Origin: Sphingobacteriaceae bacterium UBA2059
Lineage (GTDB): Bacteria; Bacteroidota; Bacteroidia; Sphingobacteriales; Sphingobacteriaceae
Assembly (NCBI GenBank): GCA_002332615.1
Contig: DDAL01000008.1
Span: 281,037 to 345,036 of the forward strand
DNA length: 64,000 nt
Reading direction: 5' to 3'
Below the pieces are notes generated by a model that saw only the letters and a list, made by a program, of their open reading frames with translations, did not search any database and had not been told where the DNA came from. The first letter of the stretch is position 1. Every line of letters starts with the position of its first letter. This document shows, piece after piece, positions 52,777-61,225 of the stretch. The position numbers were made by a program, and so were the translations under genes.

Positions 52777-53808
52777 ATGCAATTTACTGCTCAACAAATC
52801 GGAATTTTACTGAATGGTAGTGTGGATGGAAATCCGGACGTTACAGTAAATACACTGGCCAAGATTGAAGATGCCCAGCAGGGAGCCTTGTCTTTTCTGG
52901 CAAATCCAAAGTACGAACACTTTTTATATAACACACAGGCTTCTGTAGTAATAGTCAGCCAAAGTTTCGAACCCTCTCAGGCGGTACTACCCACCCTTGT
53001 GCGCGTTCAGGATCCTTACAGTGCTTTTTCTGTGTTGCTCGAACAGTACAATACGTTAAAGTTACAAAAAAAAGGAATTGAAGAACCTTCCTTTATTCAC
53101 CCGACGGCAGTTCTTGCCCAGGATGTGTATATAGGTGCGTTTAGTTACATAGGAGCCGCCTCGAGCATTGGTAACAATTGCAAAATCTATCCTCAGGTAT
53201 TTATCGGAGACAATGTACACATAGGCGACAATACCACACTTTTTCCCGGAGTTAAAATTTATTACGATTGTACCATAGGCTCCAATTGTATTGTGCACTC
53301 CGGCGCCGTTATAGGGAGTGATGGCTTTGGTTTTGCGCCGCAGGCCGATGGTACCTACCATAAAGTAAGTCAGATAGGAAACGTTGTGATAGGCAACAAT
53401 GTCGAAATAGGCGCTAACACGGCTATTGACAGGGCAACAATGGGCTCAACAACTATTCACGACGGTGTAAAGCTTGATAACCTCATACAGCTTGCTCATA
53501 ATGTAGAAGTTGGAAAAAATACCGTAATAGCCTCTCAAACCGGAGTTTCAGGCAGCGCCAAAATAGGCGAACACTGTGTAATAGGAGGGCAGGTAGGCAT
53601 TGTAGGACATATAAGCATAGCCAATGGAAACCAGGTGCAAGCCAAGTCGGGTATAAATCATTCCATTACCGAAGAGGGTTTGAAGTGGGCCGGAGCGCCT
53701 GTAAGGTCTTATACTGCTCAAATGCGCACGCAGGTTATTATGAACAGGCTGCCCGAACTTGAAAAAAGACTCCAGCAATTAGAAAAAAAAATAAACGATA
53801 TAAAATAA
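52777..53808 (+). CDS. lpxD: UDP-3-O-(3-hydroxyacyl)glucosamine N-acyltransferase
   Basis: A 343-residue left-handed beta-helix acyltransferase, the third step of lipid A synthesis. The N-terminal uridine-binding domain (about 1-100, with LSFLANPKYEHFLY) is followed by many hexapeptide repeats (IGAFSYIGAASSIGNNCKI and onward). IGSDGFGFAPQADGTYHKVSQIGNV and IQLAHNVEVG carry the catalytic-site residues including His. The C-terminal helix (about 318-343) is coiled-coil-like. It is the first gene of lpxD-lpxC/fabZ-lpxA. Confidence 0.95.
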   Translation: MQFTAQQIGILLNGSVDGNPDVTVNTLAKIEDAQQGALSFLANPKYEHFLYNTQASVVIVSQSFEPSQAVLPTLVRVQDPYSAFSVLLEQYNTLKLQKKGIEEPSFIHPTAVLAQDVYIGAFSYIGAASSIGNNCKIYPQVFIGDNVHIGDNTTLFPGVKIYYDCTIGSNCIVHSGAVIGSDGFGFAPQADGTYHKVSQIGNVVIGNNVEIGANTAIDRATMGSTTIHDGVKLDNLIQLAHNVEVGKNTVIASQTGVSGSAKIGEHCVIGGQVGIVGHISIANGNQVQAKSGINHSITEEGLKWAGAPVRSYTAQMRTQVIMNRLPELEKRLQQLEKKINDIK

Positions 53809-53820
53809 CAAGACCTTTAC

Positions 53821-55239
53821 ATGCAGGAAATGAATGTTAAGCAAAGAACGCTACAATCAGAAGTACAGGTTTCCGGCGCAGGCTTGCACACCGGACAACC
53901 CGTAAACATGACGTTTAAACCAGCGCCGGAAAACCACGGCTACAAGTTTAAGCGGGTAGATATAGAAGGGCATCCGGTAATTGAGGCTGATGTTGATAAT
54001 GTAAGCGACACTTCCAGAGGTACTACACTTTCTCAAAACGGAGCCAGCGTAAGCACGGTAGAGCACGTGTTGGCTGCTTTAGTTGGTATACAAATAGACA
54101 ATGTGCTTATTGAGCTGGACGGACCCGAAACAGCCATTATGGACGGCAGTTCACTTCTTTTTGTAGAAGCCTTTGAAAAAGCCGGAATCATAGAGCAGGA
54201 CGCAGACCGCGACTACTATGTTATTCCGCACAATATACACTATACCGAGCCGGATCGAAGGGTAGAAATGGTGGCCATGCCGCTTGACGACGATTACAGG
54301 CTCACCTGCATGATAGACTATAACTCGCCCATCCTGGGCAGTCAGCATGCAGCAATTACCAGTATCAATGATTTCAAAAAAGAAATCAGTTCAAGCCGCA
54401 CCTTTTGCTTCCTGCACGAACTGGAACAGTTGTTAGAGCACAACCTGATAAAGGGGGGCGATCTAAACAATGCAATAGTTGTGGTAGATAAGGAAGTAAG
54501 TAAAGAAGAGCTCAGGCACCTTGCAACCCTGTTCCACCGCGAAGACATCGATGTTGCGCGCGAAGGGATACTCAACAATATCGAATTAAGGCATCAAAAC
54601 GAACCTGCCCGCCATAAGCTTCTGGATATGATTGGCGACCTTGCGCTGGTAGGAGTGCCATTAAGAGGCCACATAATGGCGGCACGCCCCGGGCATGCAG
54701 CCAACGTTGCTTTTGCGCGTAAAATAAAGGCACAGATCAGAAAAGACAGGGCAAAGAAAGCCGTAAAGTTATATGATCCCAGTGTTCCGCCGATATACGA
54801 TACCGTGCAGATAATGAACATACTGCCACACCGCCAGCCTTTTCTTATGGTTGACCGTATTATCGAACTTACAAAAAACCACGTGGTAGGGGTAAAAAAC
54901 GTAACCATTAATGAAGATCTGTTTCAGGGGCATTTTCCCGGTTCGCCAATTTATCCGGGCGTACTGCAAATAGAGGGTATGGCACAAACAGGAGGCATAC
55001 TGGTATTAAGTACCGTGCCCGATCCTCAAAACTGGCTCACCCTGTTCCTTAAAATAGAAAATGCGCGTTTCAAAGCTCAGGTTACACCCGGCGATACTAT
55101 TATATACCGCTGCGATCTTATAACCCCCATACGCAGAGGCATTGCCCAAATGAAAGCCGTGGGAATAGTAGGAGGCAAAATTGTAGCCGAAGCAGAGCTT
55201 ATGGCTCAAATAGTTAAAGTAAAAGAATCAGAAGGATGA
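53821..55239 (+). CDS. lpxC-fabZ: Bifunctional LpxC deacetylase / FabZ dehydratase
   Basis: A 472-residue fusion typical of Bacteroidota. The N-terminal LpxC part (about 1-310) is the zinc deacetylase of lipid A synthesis, with GAGLHTGQPVNMTF, VSTVEHVLAAL (zinc His) and RHKLLDMIGDLALVG (His and Asp ligands). The C-terminal FabZ part (about 320-472) is a hotdog-fold 3-hydroxyacyl-ACP dehydratase with LPHRQPFLMVDRI and GHFPGSPIYPGVLQIEGMAQ carrying the catalytic His and Glu. The fusion joins lipid A and fatty-acid synthesis, which compete for hydroxyacyl-ACP. It overlaps lpxA by 4 bp. Confidence 0.96.
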   Translation: MQEMNVKQRTLQSEVQVSGAGLHTGQPVNMTFKPAPENHGYKFKRVDIEGHPVIEADVDNVSDTSRGTTLSQNGASVSTVEHVLAALVGIQIDNVLIELDGPETAIMDGSSLLFVEAFEKAGIIEQDADRDYYVIPHNIHYTEPDRRVEMVAMPLDDDYRLTCMIDYNSPILGSQHAAITSINDFKKEISSSRTFCFLHELEQLLEHNLIKGGDLNNAIVVVDKEVSKEELRHLATLFHREDIDVAREGILNNIELRHQNEPARHKLLDMIGDLALVGVPLRGHIMAARPGHAANVAFARKIKAQIRKDRAKKAVKLYDPSVPPIYDTVQIMNILPHRQPFLMVDRIIELTKNHVVGVKNVTINEDLFQGHFPGSPIYPGVLQIEGMAQTGGILVLSTVPDPQNWLTLFLKIENARFKAQVTPGDTIIYRCDLITPIRRGIAQMKAVGIVGGKIVAEAELMAQIVKVKESEG

Positions 55240-56018
55240 TCCAACCCCTGTCATACATACACCCACAGGCAAAAATTGCCGATAACGTTGTAATAGAACC
55301 ATTTGTTACCATCCATAAGAACGTAGAAATAGGCGAAGGCACCTGGATAGGTCCTAACGTAACAATCATGGATGGCGCGCGTATCGGCAAAAACTGTCGT
55401 ATTTTTCCGGGTGCTGTAATATCAGCTATACCACAGGACCTGAAGTTTGCAGGCGAAGAAACCACTGCCGAAATAGGAGACAATACTACAATACGTGAGT
55501 GTGTAACTATAAACAGGGGTACAAAAGATAAATGGAAAACAGTAATAGGTAAAAACTGCCTTATACAAGCCTACTGCCATATTGCGCATGACTGCTTTGT
55601 GGGCGATAACTGTATTTTTTCAAACAGCACCACGCTGGCAGGCCATATTACCATTGGTGACTACGTGGTGCTTGCAGGACTTGTAGCCATACATCAGTTT
55701 TGCAAAGTAGGTTCTCATGCATTTGTAACTGGCGGCTCGCTTGTGCGTAAGGATGTTCCCCCGTATGTTAAAGCTGCACGCGAACCGCTTTCCTATGTGG
55801 GCATTAACTCAGTAGGCCTGCGCCGCAGAGGCTTTACCTCCGAGCAAATTAACCAGATACAGGATATCTATCGAACTCTTTTTATTAAAAAGTACAATGT
55901 AGCCGCAGCTCTTAACATTATAGAAGCGGAGCACCAGCCCACCGAAATCCGCGATGAAATACTCGATTTTATACGCAATTCAAACCGCGGCATCATGAAA
56001 GGATTTGCCGGAGCATGA
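55236..56018 (+). CDS. lpxA: UDP-N-acetylglucosamine O-acyltransferase
   Basis: A 260-residue left-handed beta-helix enzyme for the first step of lipid A synthesis. SYIHPQAKIADNVVIEPFVTI starts the hexapeptide coil. ECVTINRGT and LIQAYCHIAHDCFVGDNC carry the active-site His, and GGSLVRKDVPPYVKAAREPLSYVGINSVGLRRRGF marks the end of the coil and the C-terminal helical domain. It is translationally coupled to lpxC-fabZ by overlap. Confidence 0.96.
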   Translation: MIQPLSYIHPQAKIADNVVIEPFVTIHKNVEIGEGTWIGPNVTIMDGARIGKNCRIFPGAVISAIPQDLKFAGEETTAEIGDNTTIRECVTINRGTKDKWKTVIGKNCLIQAYCHIAHDCFVGDNCIFSNSTTLAGHITIGDYVVLAGLVAIHQFCKVGSHAFVTGGSLVRKDVPPYVKAAREPLSYVGINSVGLRRRGFTSEQINQIQDIYRTLFIKKYNVAAALNIIEAEHQPTEIRDEILDFIRNSNRGIMKGFAGA

Positions 56019-56042
56019 TGTGCAAGGGCACCAGTTAACGGT

Positions 56043-56663
56043 ATGCTTATCAAGCTAGAAAAAACAGGCCGGAGGTTCAACCGCGAGTGGATATTCAGAA
56101 ACATGGATTATACCTTTAGCGCCGGACAATGCTATGCCATTTTAGGACCTAACGGATCGGGCAAGTCAACCCTGCTACAGGTGCTTTCGGGCAGTTTAAG
56201 CCCATCCGAAGGACGTATTACTCATACCACTGATAAACAAATTCATTCTGATGACTTGTTTAACAGCCTCAGTATTGCAGCCCCCTACATGGAACTGATC
56301 GAAGAGTTAACGCTTGACGAACTAATAGACTTCCACTTCAGGTTTAAGCGCTACCAGCCCGGTCTTGATAAAGGAGCGCTTATAGATATGCTCGGTTTTT
56401 CAAAAGCGCGTAACAAGGAAATAAGATATTTTTCATCCGGCATGAAGCAGCGCACCAAGCTTGCCCTGGCAGTATGTGCCGATGTGCCCCTGCTTTTTCT
56501 GGATGAGCCAACCTCCAATTTAGACAGCCAGGGTACCGACTGGTACCTGCAGCTTATAGAACAGCATACAGCCGGCAAACTCGTTATAGTGGGTTCAAAC
56601 CAACCCCATGAATATAGCTTTTGCAAGCACAGCATGAATATGAGCAGCTACAAAACCGTTTAA
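56043..56663 (+). CDS. ABC transporter ATP-binding protein (stand-alone)
   Basis: A 206-residue single ATPase domain. The Walker A is GPNGSGKSTLL (about 34-44), the signature is YFSSGMKQRTKLALAV and the Walker B LLFLDEPTSNLD. No permease gene is adjacent; it follows lpxA by 24 bp and may be cotranscribed with the lpx genes. The match to short heme- or lipid-exporter-type ATPases is general, so the substrate is unknown. Confidence 0.85.
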   Translation: MLIKLEKTGRRFNREWIFRNMDYTFSAGQCYAILGPNGSGKSTLLQVLSGSLSPSEGRITHTTDKQIHSDDLFNSLSIAAPYMELIEELTLDELIDFHFRFKRYQPGLDKGALIDMLGFSKARNKEIRYFSSGMKQRTKLALAVCADVPLLFLDEPTSNLDSQGTDWYLQLIEQHTAGKLVIVGSNQPHEYSFCKHSMNMSSYKTV

Positions 56664-56700
56664 ACGCATAGGGCGCTTTTTATTCGTACAATCTAAATAC

Positions 56701-56708
56701 TATCTTTG
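56701..56708 (+). promoter_or_regulatory. -7 element upstream of efp
   Basis: TATCTTTG matches TAnnTTTG exactly, 24 bp before the efp ATG at 56733. A clear -33 element is not seen. It suggests efp is transcribed separately from the lpx genes. Confidence 0.5.
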
Positions 56709-56732
56709 ATATTCTTAAAAAACAAATAGTTT

Positions 56733-57293
56733 ATGGCTAAAGCTTCAGACATAAAGAATGGAAATATCCTTCGTTTCAACGGCGAACTGGTAACAGTAGA
56801 AGAGTTTATACACCGCACCCCTGGTAACCTTCGTGCTTTTTATCAGGCCAGGATGCGGAACGTTAAAACAGGAAAGCTTGTAGAATATCGCTTTCGCACA
56901 GACGAAGAAGTAGAAATTTGCCGTGTAGAAACGAACGATTATCAGTACCTGTATGATGATGCTGACTTCTTTGTTGTAATGGACAATAAAACCTACGAAC
57001 AGTTCAATATACCCAAGTTCCTTTTTGGCGATGCCGCTAAGTTTATGAAAGAAGGAATGAATGTGGTGGTAGCTTTTGAAAGCGATGAACCCATCATGGC
57101 ACAGGCACCTGCAAGTGTAGAGCTTGAAATAACCTATACCGAGCCCGCAGTAAAAGGCGATACCTCTACCAATGCTCTAAAATATGCCACTGTTGAAACC
57201 GGAGTAGAGGTAAAAGTTCCCTTATTCATTAACCAGGGCGAAAAAGTAAAAATAGACACACGTACAGGCGAATACATTGAGCGTGTAAAATAA
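56733..57293 (+). CDS. efp: Elongation factor P
   Basis: A 186-residue three-domain factor that rescues ribosomes stalled on proline runs. The KOW-like N-domain (about 1-65) is followed by two OB domains, ending with GDTSTNALKYATVETGVEVKVPLFINQGEKVKIDTRTGEYIERVK-like family sequence. The tip loop reads HRTPGNLRAF: aligned on the PG, the position of the modified Lys34 of E. coli EF-P is Asn32 here, followed by Leu33 and Arg34. No modification enzyme (EpmA, EarP, YmfI type) is nearby. A terminator follows at 57317. Confidence 0.95.
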   Translation: MAKASDIKNGNILRFNGELVTVEEFIHRTPGNLRAFYQARMRNVKTGKLVEYRFRTDEEVEICRVETNDYQYLYDDADFFVVMDNKTYEQFNIPKFLFGDAAKFMKEGMNVVVAFESDEPIMAQAPASVELEITYTEPAVKGDTSTNALKYATVETGVEVKVPLFINQGEKVKIDTRTGEYIERVK

Positions 57294-57316
57294 GTTTTTC
57301 AGTTTAAAACCAACAT

Positions 57317-57344
57317 GGCCTTATCTAACCGTAAGGCCTTTTTT
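57317..57344 (+). terminator. Intrinsic terminator after efp
   Basis: GGCCTTA (57317-57323) pairs with TAAGGCC (57332-57338) around an 8-nt loop and is followed by TTTTTT (57339-57344). It is short but well formed. The next gene starts within about ten bases, so that gene needs read-through or an internal promoter. Confidence 0.7.
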
Positions 57345-57353
57345 ATGGACAGG

Positions 57354-57917
57354 ATGACCAAACAGCTTCTTAGAAAACAATATCTGCAAAAGCGCCGCGA
57401 GCTAAGTGCCCGGCAGCTGCACGAAAGCTCGCAGGCCATAGCCAGCTTGTTTTTGAGTCTGGATATGAGCAAGGTAAGGTATCTGCACCTGTTCTATCCT
57501 ATAGTGGAGCTGGGAGAAATAGACGTACGTTTGCTGGCACAGGGGCTAAAGGAAAAGCAGCCTGCGCTACAGCTTGTATTGCCACGGATGGAAGGCAATG
57601 TTTTGAAACACATTCTATGGACCGCCGATACCCCGCTGCAAACCAATAGCTGGGGCATTACCGAGCCTGTACAGGGGCAAGAGATAGAGCCTGGCCGGCT
57701 TGATGCCGTGCTCACCCCCTTGCTGTGCTTTGATAAACGGGGCTATCGCCTGGGATACGGAAAAGGCTACTACGACGCTTTTTTAGCCGCATGCAGACCC
57801 GATGTGCTTGCCATTGGTGTTTCGTTGTTTGATCCGCTCGACCAAATTCCGGCCGAACCTCACGACGTGCCTCTTAGCCTGTGTATTACGCCAGGTAAAA
57901 TATGGAGTTTTAGTTAG
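57354..57917 (+). CDS. 5-formyltetrahydrofolate cyclo-ligase
   Basis: A 187-residue enzyme converting 5-formyl-THF to 5,10-methenyl-THF with ATP. KQLLRKQYLQKRREL opens the family fold, and LTPLLCFDKRGYRLGYGKGYYDAFL is the conserved nucleotide/folate-site signature. An ATG at 57315 is in frame but its extra codons are the efp terminator hairpin, so the start is at 57345 or, better fitting the family, 57354. It converges with xth, overlapping its end by 4 bp. Confidence 0.88.
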   Translation: MTKQLLRKQYLQKRRELSARQLHESSQAIASLFLSLDMSKVRYLHLFYPIVELGEIDVRLLAQGLKEKQPALQLVLPRMEGNVLKHILWTADTPLQTNSWGITEPVQGQEIEPGRLDAVLTPLLCFDKRGYRLGYGKGYYDAFLAACRPDVLAIGVSLFDPLDQIPAEPHDVPLSLCITPGKIWSFS

Positions 57918-58693
57918 GAAAGCTTAGAGTCATCCAGCTCAAGCAGCACGGGGCAATGATCTGAGTGTATAGCATCGCATAAAATGGCAGCCCGCTTAAG
58001 TGCCGGCTCCAGGCTAGTGCTCACCATGTTGTAATCGATGCGCCAGCCAAGGTTCTTTTTGCGGGCCCCCGCACGATAGCTCCACCAGGTATAATTATGC
58101 GGTTCGGAGTTAAAATGCCTGAAGCTGTCAGTAAAGCCGCTATTTACAAAATTATCCATCCATTCCCGCTCCTGCGGAAGAAAGCCCGAAGAATTTGCAT
58201 TAGCCTTCGGGTTATGAATATCAGCAGCCGTATGGCATATATTATAGTCGCCCGATATAATCAAGTTAGGGCGCTCAGATTTTAACGTATCTACATAGCC
58301 TTGAAAGTCGTCCAGAAAGCGGTATTTAAACTCCTGGCGCAAATCTCCGCTCGAACCCGAAGGGAAGTAAGTACTCATTACCGAAAAGCCCTCAAAGTCT
58401 GCCCGTATAATGCGTCCTTCAAAATCATAATCGCAATGCCCGCACCCATACTCAACCTTAACAGGCGACTTGCGGGTAAGTATTGCCGTGCCGCTGTAAC
58501 CCTTTTTTTGTGCCGGGTACCAGTAATGCTCATAGCCCATATGCTCAAGTAAAAACAAGTCGGTCAGCTGGTCGGGGTGAGCTTTAATTTCCTGCAGACA
58601 TACCACGTCGGCATCAACCGCCTGCAGCCAGCTCAGCCAGTTTTTGCCCAGGGCCGAGCGTATGCCATTTACATTATACGTAACAACCTTCAT
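57914..58693 (-). CDS. xth: Exodeoxyribonuclease III
   Basis: A 259-residue EEP-fold nuclease for base-excision repair (AP endonuclease and 3-prime exonuclease). MKVVTYNVNGIRSALGK starts the fold, VVCLQEIKAHPDQL carries the metal Glu, ISGDYNICHTAADI the Asp-Asn pair, and WRIDYNMVS with HSDHCPVLLEL the catalytic Asp-His. An ATG at 58720 is in frame but lies inside the preceding gene; the ATG at 58693 is standard. An AAGGAG directly abuts the start and overlaps the stop of the cyclophilin gene, implying coupled translation. Confidence 0.94.
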   Translation of the reverse strand: MKVVTYNVNGIRSALGKNWLSWLQAVDADVVCLQEIKAHPDQLTDLFLLEHMGYEHYWYPAQKKGYSGTAILTRKSPVKVEYGCGHCDYDFEGRIIRADFEGFSVMSTYFPSGSSGDLRQEFKYRFLDDFQGYVDTLKSERPNLIISGDYNICHTAADIHNPKANANSSGFLPQEREWMDNFVNSGFTDSFRHFNSEPHNYTWWSYRAGARKKNLGWRIDYNMVSTSLEPALKRAAILCDAIHSDHCPVLLELDDSKLS

Positions 58694-58697
58694 CTCC

Positions 58698-59429
58698 TTA
58701 CATAATCTTACGGCTGTCAAAAAGCTCTTTTTGCAGTGCCTTTTCCAGCCTTCTGGCTTCGCCTCTCTTTAATACGGTTAATCGCATAGCAACATCTTTA
58801 AGCGGACGGTTATTTTCGTCCACTTCCAGTGCGGCTATAGCATCCACCATTTCCATGCCCCTTACCACTTCGCCAAATACCGTGTAGTTCATATCCAGAA
58901 AAGGCGAGCCACCCAGCGTTTTGTAAACAGTTCGCTGTGCAGCCGGTATCTTTCGGCCCTTAAGCTTAACTTCTTCCACCCGATCCAGCTCCGCATCGGT
59001 ATACGTGCGACCGTGTACTATGTAAAACTGAGAGGCACTGGAGGCCTTTTGCGGATTATCGTCACGCGCAGCGGCCAGGGCACCTTTTTTGTGAAACAAG
59101 GCAGGGTTAAACTCCGCCGGAACACGATAGCCAAGGTCGCCTTCGCCCAGCACTTGTCCGGGCCTGGCTTTCTTAGAATCCGGGTCACCGCCCTGTATCA
59201 TAAACTCTTTAATAACCCTGTGAAACAAGGTATTGTTGAGCATGCCTTTGCGAGCGAGCTTTGTAAAGTTGAGCTTATGTTTGGGTGTTTGGTCGTAAAG
59301 CAATACAATGCTTTCGCCCAGGGATGTCTTAATGCGTACATACGTTTTAGGCGGAGCAGCCTTTGCAGAAAGCAGGCTCATGCAGGCTACGAGGCTAAGG
59401 CAGGCAAGTCTTATAAAGGTATTATTCAT
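58698..59429 (-). CDS. Secreted cyclophilin-type peptidyl-prolyl isomerase
   Basis: A 243-residue PPIase with a signal peptide (about 1-24, ending SAKA). The cyclophilin core has TPKHKLNFTKLARKGMLNNTLFHRVIKEFMIQGGDP with the catalytic Arg, AAARDDNPQKASSASQFYIVHG and YTVFGEVVRGMEMVDAIA. It has an insertion of about 35 residues after FYIVHG compared with minimal cyclophilins, a variant I recall from Bacteroidota. It probably assists folding of exported proteins and is cotranscribed with xth. Confidence 0.92.
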   Translation of the reverse strand: MNNTFIRLACLSLVACMSLLSAKAAPPKTYVRIKTSLGESIVLLYDQTPKHKLNFTKLARKGMLNNTLFHRVIKEFMIQGGDPDSKKARPGQVLGEGDLGYRVPAEFNPALFHKKGALAAARDDNPQKASSASQFYIVHGRTYTDAELDRVEEVKLKGRKIPAAQRTVYKTLGGSPFLDMNYTVFGEVVRGMEMVDAIAALEVDENNRPLKDVAMRLTVLKRGEARRLEKALQKELFDSRKIM

Positions 59430-59449
59430 ATGGATATGCGTTTCAAAAG

Positions 59450-59788
59450 TTAAGCAAAGTCAAAGTAAGAAATTATAAGCGACTTAATAAGCAATTCCTG
59501 TTCAGGCAGGGTATAATTTGGAATAGGCTTTACCAGGTTCCAGTGTGGCCAGCCATCCTGATCGAGCCCATCCAGTTCATAAAAGCCCAGCTCGCTGAAC
59601 AGGCGGCAATTGGCTATATGCATTAGTTCCTCTTTCTGGCGTTTCGAAAATTTGCGCGGGCCTTTGCCCAGTTCCTGCACGCCAATTAAAAAAAGCATTA
59701 CTTTAATATCCGGCTTTTCAGAATCAAAGTCTCTTGCAATCTTTTCCTGCAGCCGGGCCCATTTTATATTTACCTCGTTCGGGGTCAT
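59450..59788 (-). CDS. Conserved uncharacterised protein
   Basis: A 112-residue soluble protein with no signal or membrane helix. It contains VMLFLIGVQELGKGPRKFSKRQKEELMHIANCRLFSELGFYEL, which has the regular, mostly helical look of a conserved cytoplasmic protein. I know of no function. It lies 20 bp upstream of the cyclophilin gene on the same strand and is probably cotranscribed with it. Confidence 0.75.
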   Translation of the reverse strand: MTPNEVNIKWARLQEKIARDFDSEKPDIKVMLFLIGVQELGKGPRKFSKRQKEELMHIANCRLFSELGFYELDGLDQDGWPHWNLVKPIPNYTLPEQELLIKSLIISYFDFA

Positions 59789-60125
59789 TGTATCGTATTG
59801 AAAAATAGCGAATATCCTAAAACTTTGCTGATTAAGCGGGCTGCCCTTTGCAATAAAATTGACACAATGTACCAGGTCCGGCCTATGTTCGGCGCCTTGC
59901 GCGGCAATGACGCTTTTTACCGGTTAAGCAGGCCTGCATCTTAACACATCCTAAGCCGCACAGGATACAAAAAGCATGCAACAGGCAGGGGATGAATGCA
60001 TCATGCAGCCGTGATGTAGCCATGATGTGTCCATGTTTTTGCGTGGGAACATCATGCCGGCATTACGGTTGCTGCGGGGGAGGATGTGCCCGCAGTATAG
60101 AAGCAGCGCCGTACAGCCTGTCTTA
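59789..60125. other. 337-bp intergenic region with repeat element
   Basis: No gene is supported; short + strand frames here have no family-like sequence. It holds copy B of the hairpin plus 11-bp repeat element (59989-60055). The remainder shows no promoter, terminator or RNA that I can recognise. Confidence 0.45.
59989..60055. repeat. Hairpin plus 11-bp tandem repeats (copy B, inverted)
   Basis: Read on the minus strand, the order matches copy A at 25113: a stem arm, an AAAAA-containing loop, then 11-bp units GGACACATCAT, GGCTACATCAC, GGCTGCATGAT and a degenerate fourth. The stem is 60022-60035 with 60042-60055 (14 bp, one mismatch plus G-U-type pairs). GCAAAAACA, then GGA, ACATCATGG and CATCA are shared with copy A in register. 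Confidence 0.65.
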
Positions 60126-61049
60126 TTATTTGATGCCCTTTATGTGCAAGGTAACTTCACTGGTATGCGGCATGCCAAGCGTAGTGCCGGGCTTTACAGT
60201 AAGGAAGCGCTGAAGATAAATGTCTATAATGCCTGTAAGTACTTTCTTTCTGGATTCCACAAACTCCTCGCTGGTTAAAAACTCGCCCAGCCGCATTTTT
60301 CCGGTGCTGTCTATCAATACCGAAAAGGTATGATTGAAATCCTTGTATGCATTGCGAATACGAATGCTGTACTCGGGATACAGATACGAGTCGGAAGGGC
60401 GTATGTTCATCAGGTTGTGTTTGTCGGGTTCCGACTCCAGTTTTTTCACCTCAATATCGGGTGTATTGCTGGTAAGGGTAGCATACTGAGGGGCAGCAAA
60501 GGCGCTGTCGCGGCTGGCAGGATTGCGATTGGCCCGGAGGCATTTTCTATAGATGAATAAGCTATCTGCCCGGTAAGGTTTGCGCACCTCTTGTTCTGTT
60601 TTACCCAGCTTTTTGTGCAGGTAGTTATAGGAGTAAAACTTCATGAGCACATTAGAAAGCTCTCTTGATACTTTCTTTTCTTCCACCGAAAGGAGTTGGA
60701 AAACCATACTGTCGCGGCTGGCATACTTAAGGCGCATCCAGTGGCGGGCAATATTAAAAACGGAATCATGATCATGGTACACCGGATAATTAAAGTATGC
60801 CTTTTCCGCAGGATTATAAATCTTTACAGAGTCGTCGGATAGAAAGTACATCTTCCAGGATGGAACCTGCTGAAAGCCCGATTCATTGAAAGCCAGCCCG
60901 CTACTGAATTCGCGCCGAACTTCGATATACTGCATGCCCCAAAAGTCTTTGAAAGAAGGTTTGGTACTTAGAGGTTTGCGCGAGCAAGCCGTAAAAGTAC
61001 ATGCAAGCACCAAAAGGCAAAAAGCAGCTTTTAGAAAAAAAATACGCAT
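60126..61049 (-). CDS. Uncharacterised lipoprotein
   Basis: A 307-residue predicted lipoprotein with a clear lipobox (FTACS, Cys22). The rest is polar with alternating beta-like segments and many Tyr, Arg and Ser, and no domain I can name. A DKHNLMNIRPSDSYLYPEYSIRIRNAYKDFNHTFSVLIDSTGK segment (about 213-255) resembles a beta-sandwich with a Gly-Lys turn. No neighbour suggests its role; the repeat element lies just downstream. Confidence 0.75.
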   Translation of the reverse strand: MRIFFLKAAFCLLVLACTFTACSRKPLSTKPSFKDFWGMQYIEVRREFSSGLAFNESGFQQVPSWKMYFLSDDSVKIYNPAEKAYFNYPVYHDHDSVFNIARHWMRLKYASRDSMVFQLLSVEEKKVSRELSNVLMKFYSYNYLHKKLGKTEQEVRKPYRADSLFIYRKCLRANRNPASRDSAFAAPQYATLTSNTPDIEVKKLESEPDKHNLMNIRPSDSYLYPEYSIRIRNAYKDFNHTFSVLIDSTGKMRLGEFLTSEEFVESRKKVLTGIIDIYLQRFLTVKPGTTLGMPHTSEVTLHIKGIK

Positions 61050-61160
61050 AGAATACCTGCAAAATTAGGTAAAAAATACCAGTGGACGGGAAGCTTACAT
61101 AAGCGCCGGCGGGGTGAATCGGGTAAAAACGCCGGATTGTACTGTTAATATAAACAACAA

Positions 61161-61204
61161 GCAGAGAAGCCGCCTTACACGTACGTGCAAGGCGGCTTCT
61201 CTGC
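61161..61204. terminator. Long intrinsic terminator downstream of the DUF892 gene
   Basis: GCAGAGAAGCCGCCTT (61161-61176) pairs perfectly with 61189-61204, and the stem continues through one mismatch into CACG/CGTG around a TA centre. On the minus strand it is followed by the T-rich sequence TTGTTGTTTATATT. It ends the gene at 61226-61849. Confidence 0.8.
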
Positions 61205-61225
61205 TTTGATTCGTATAAAAAAAAC

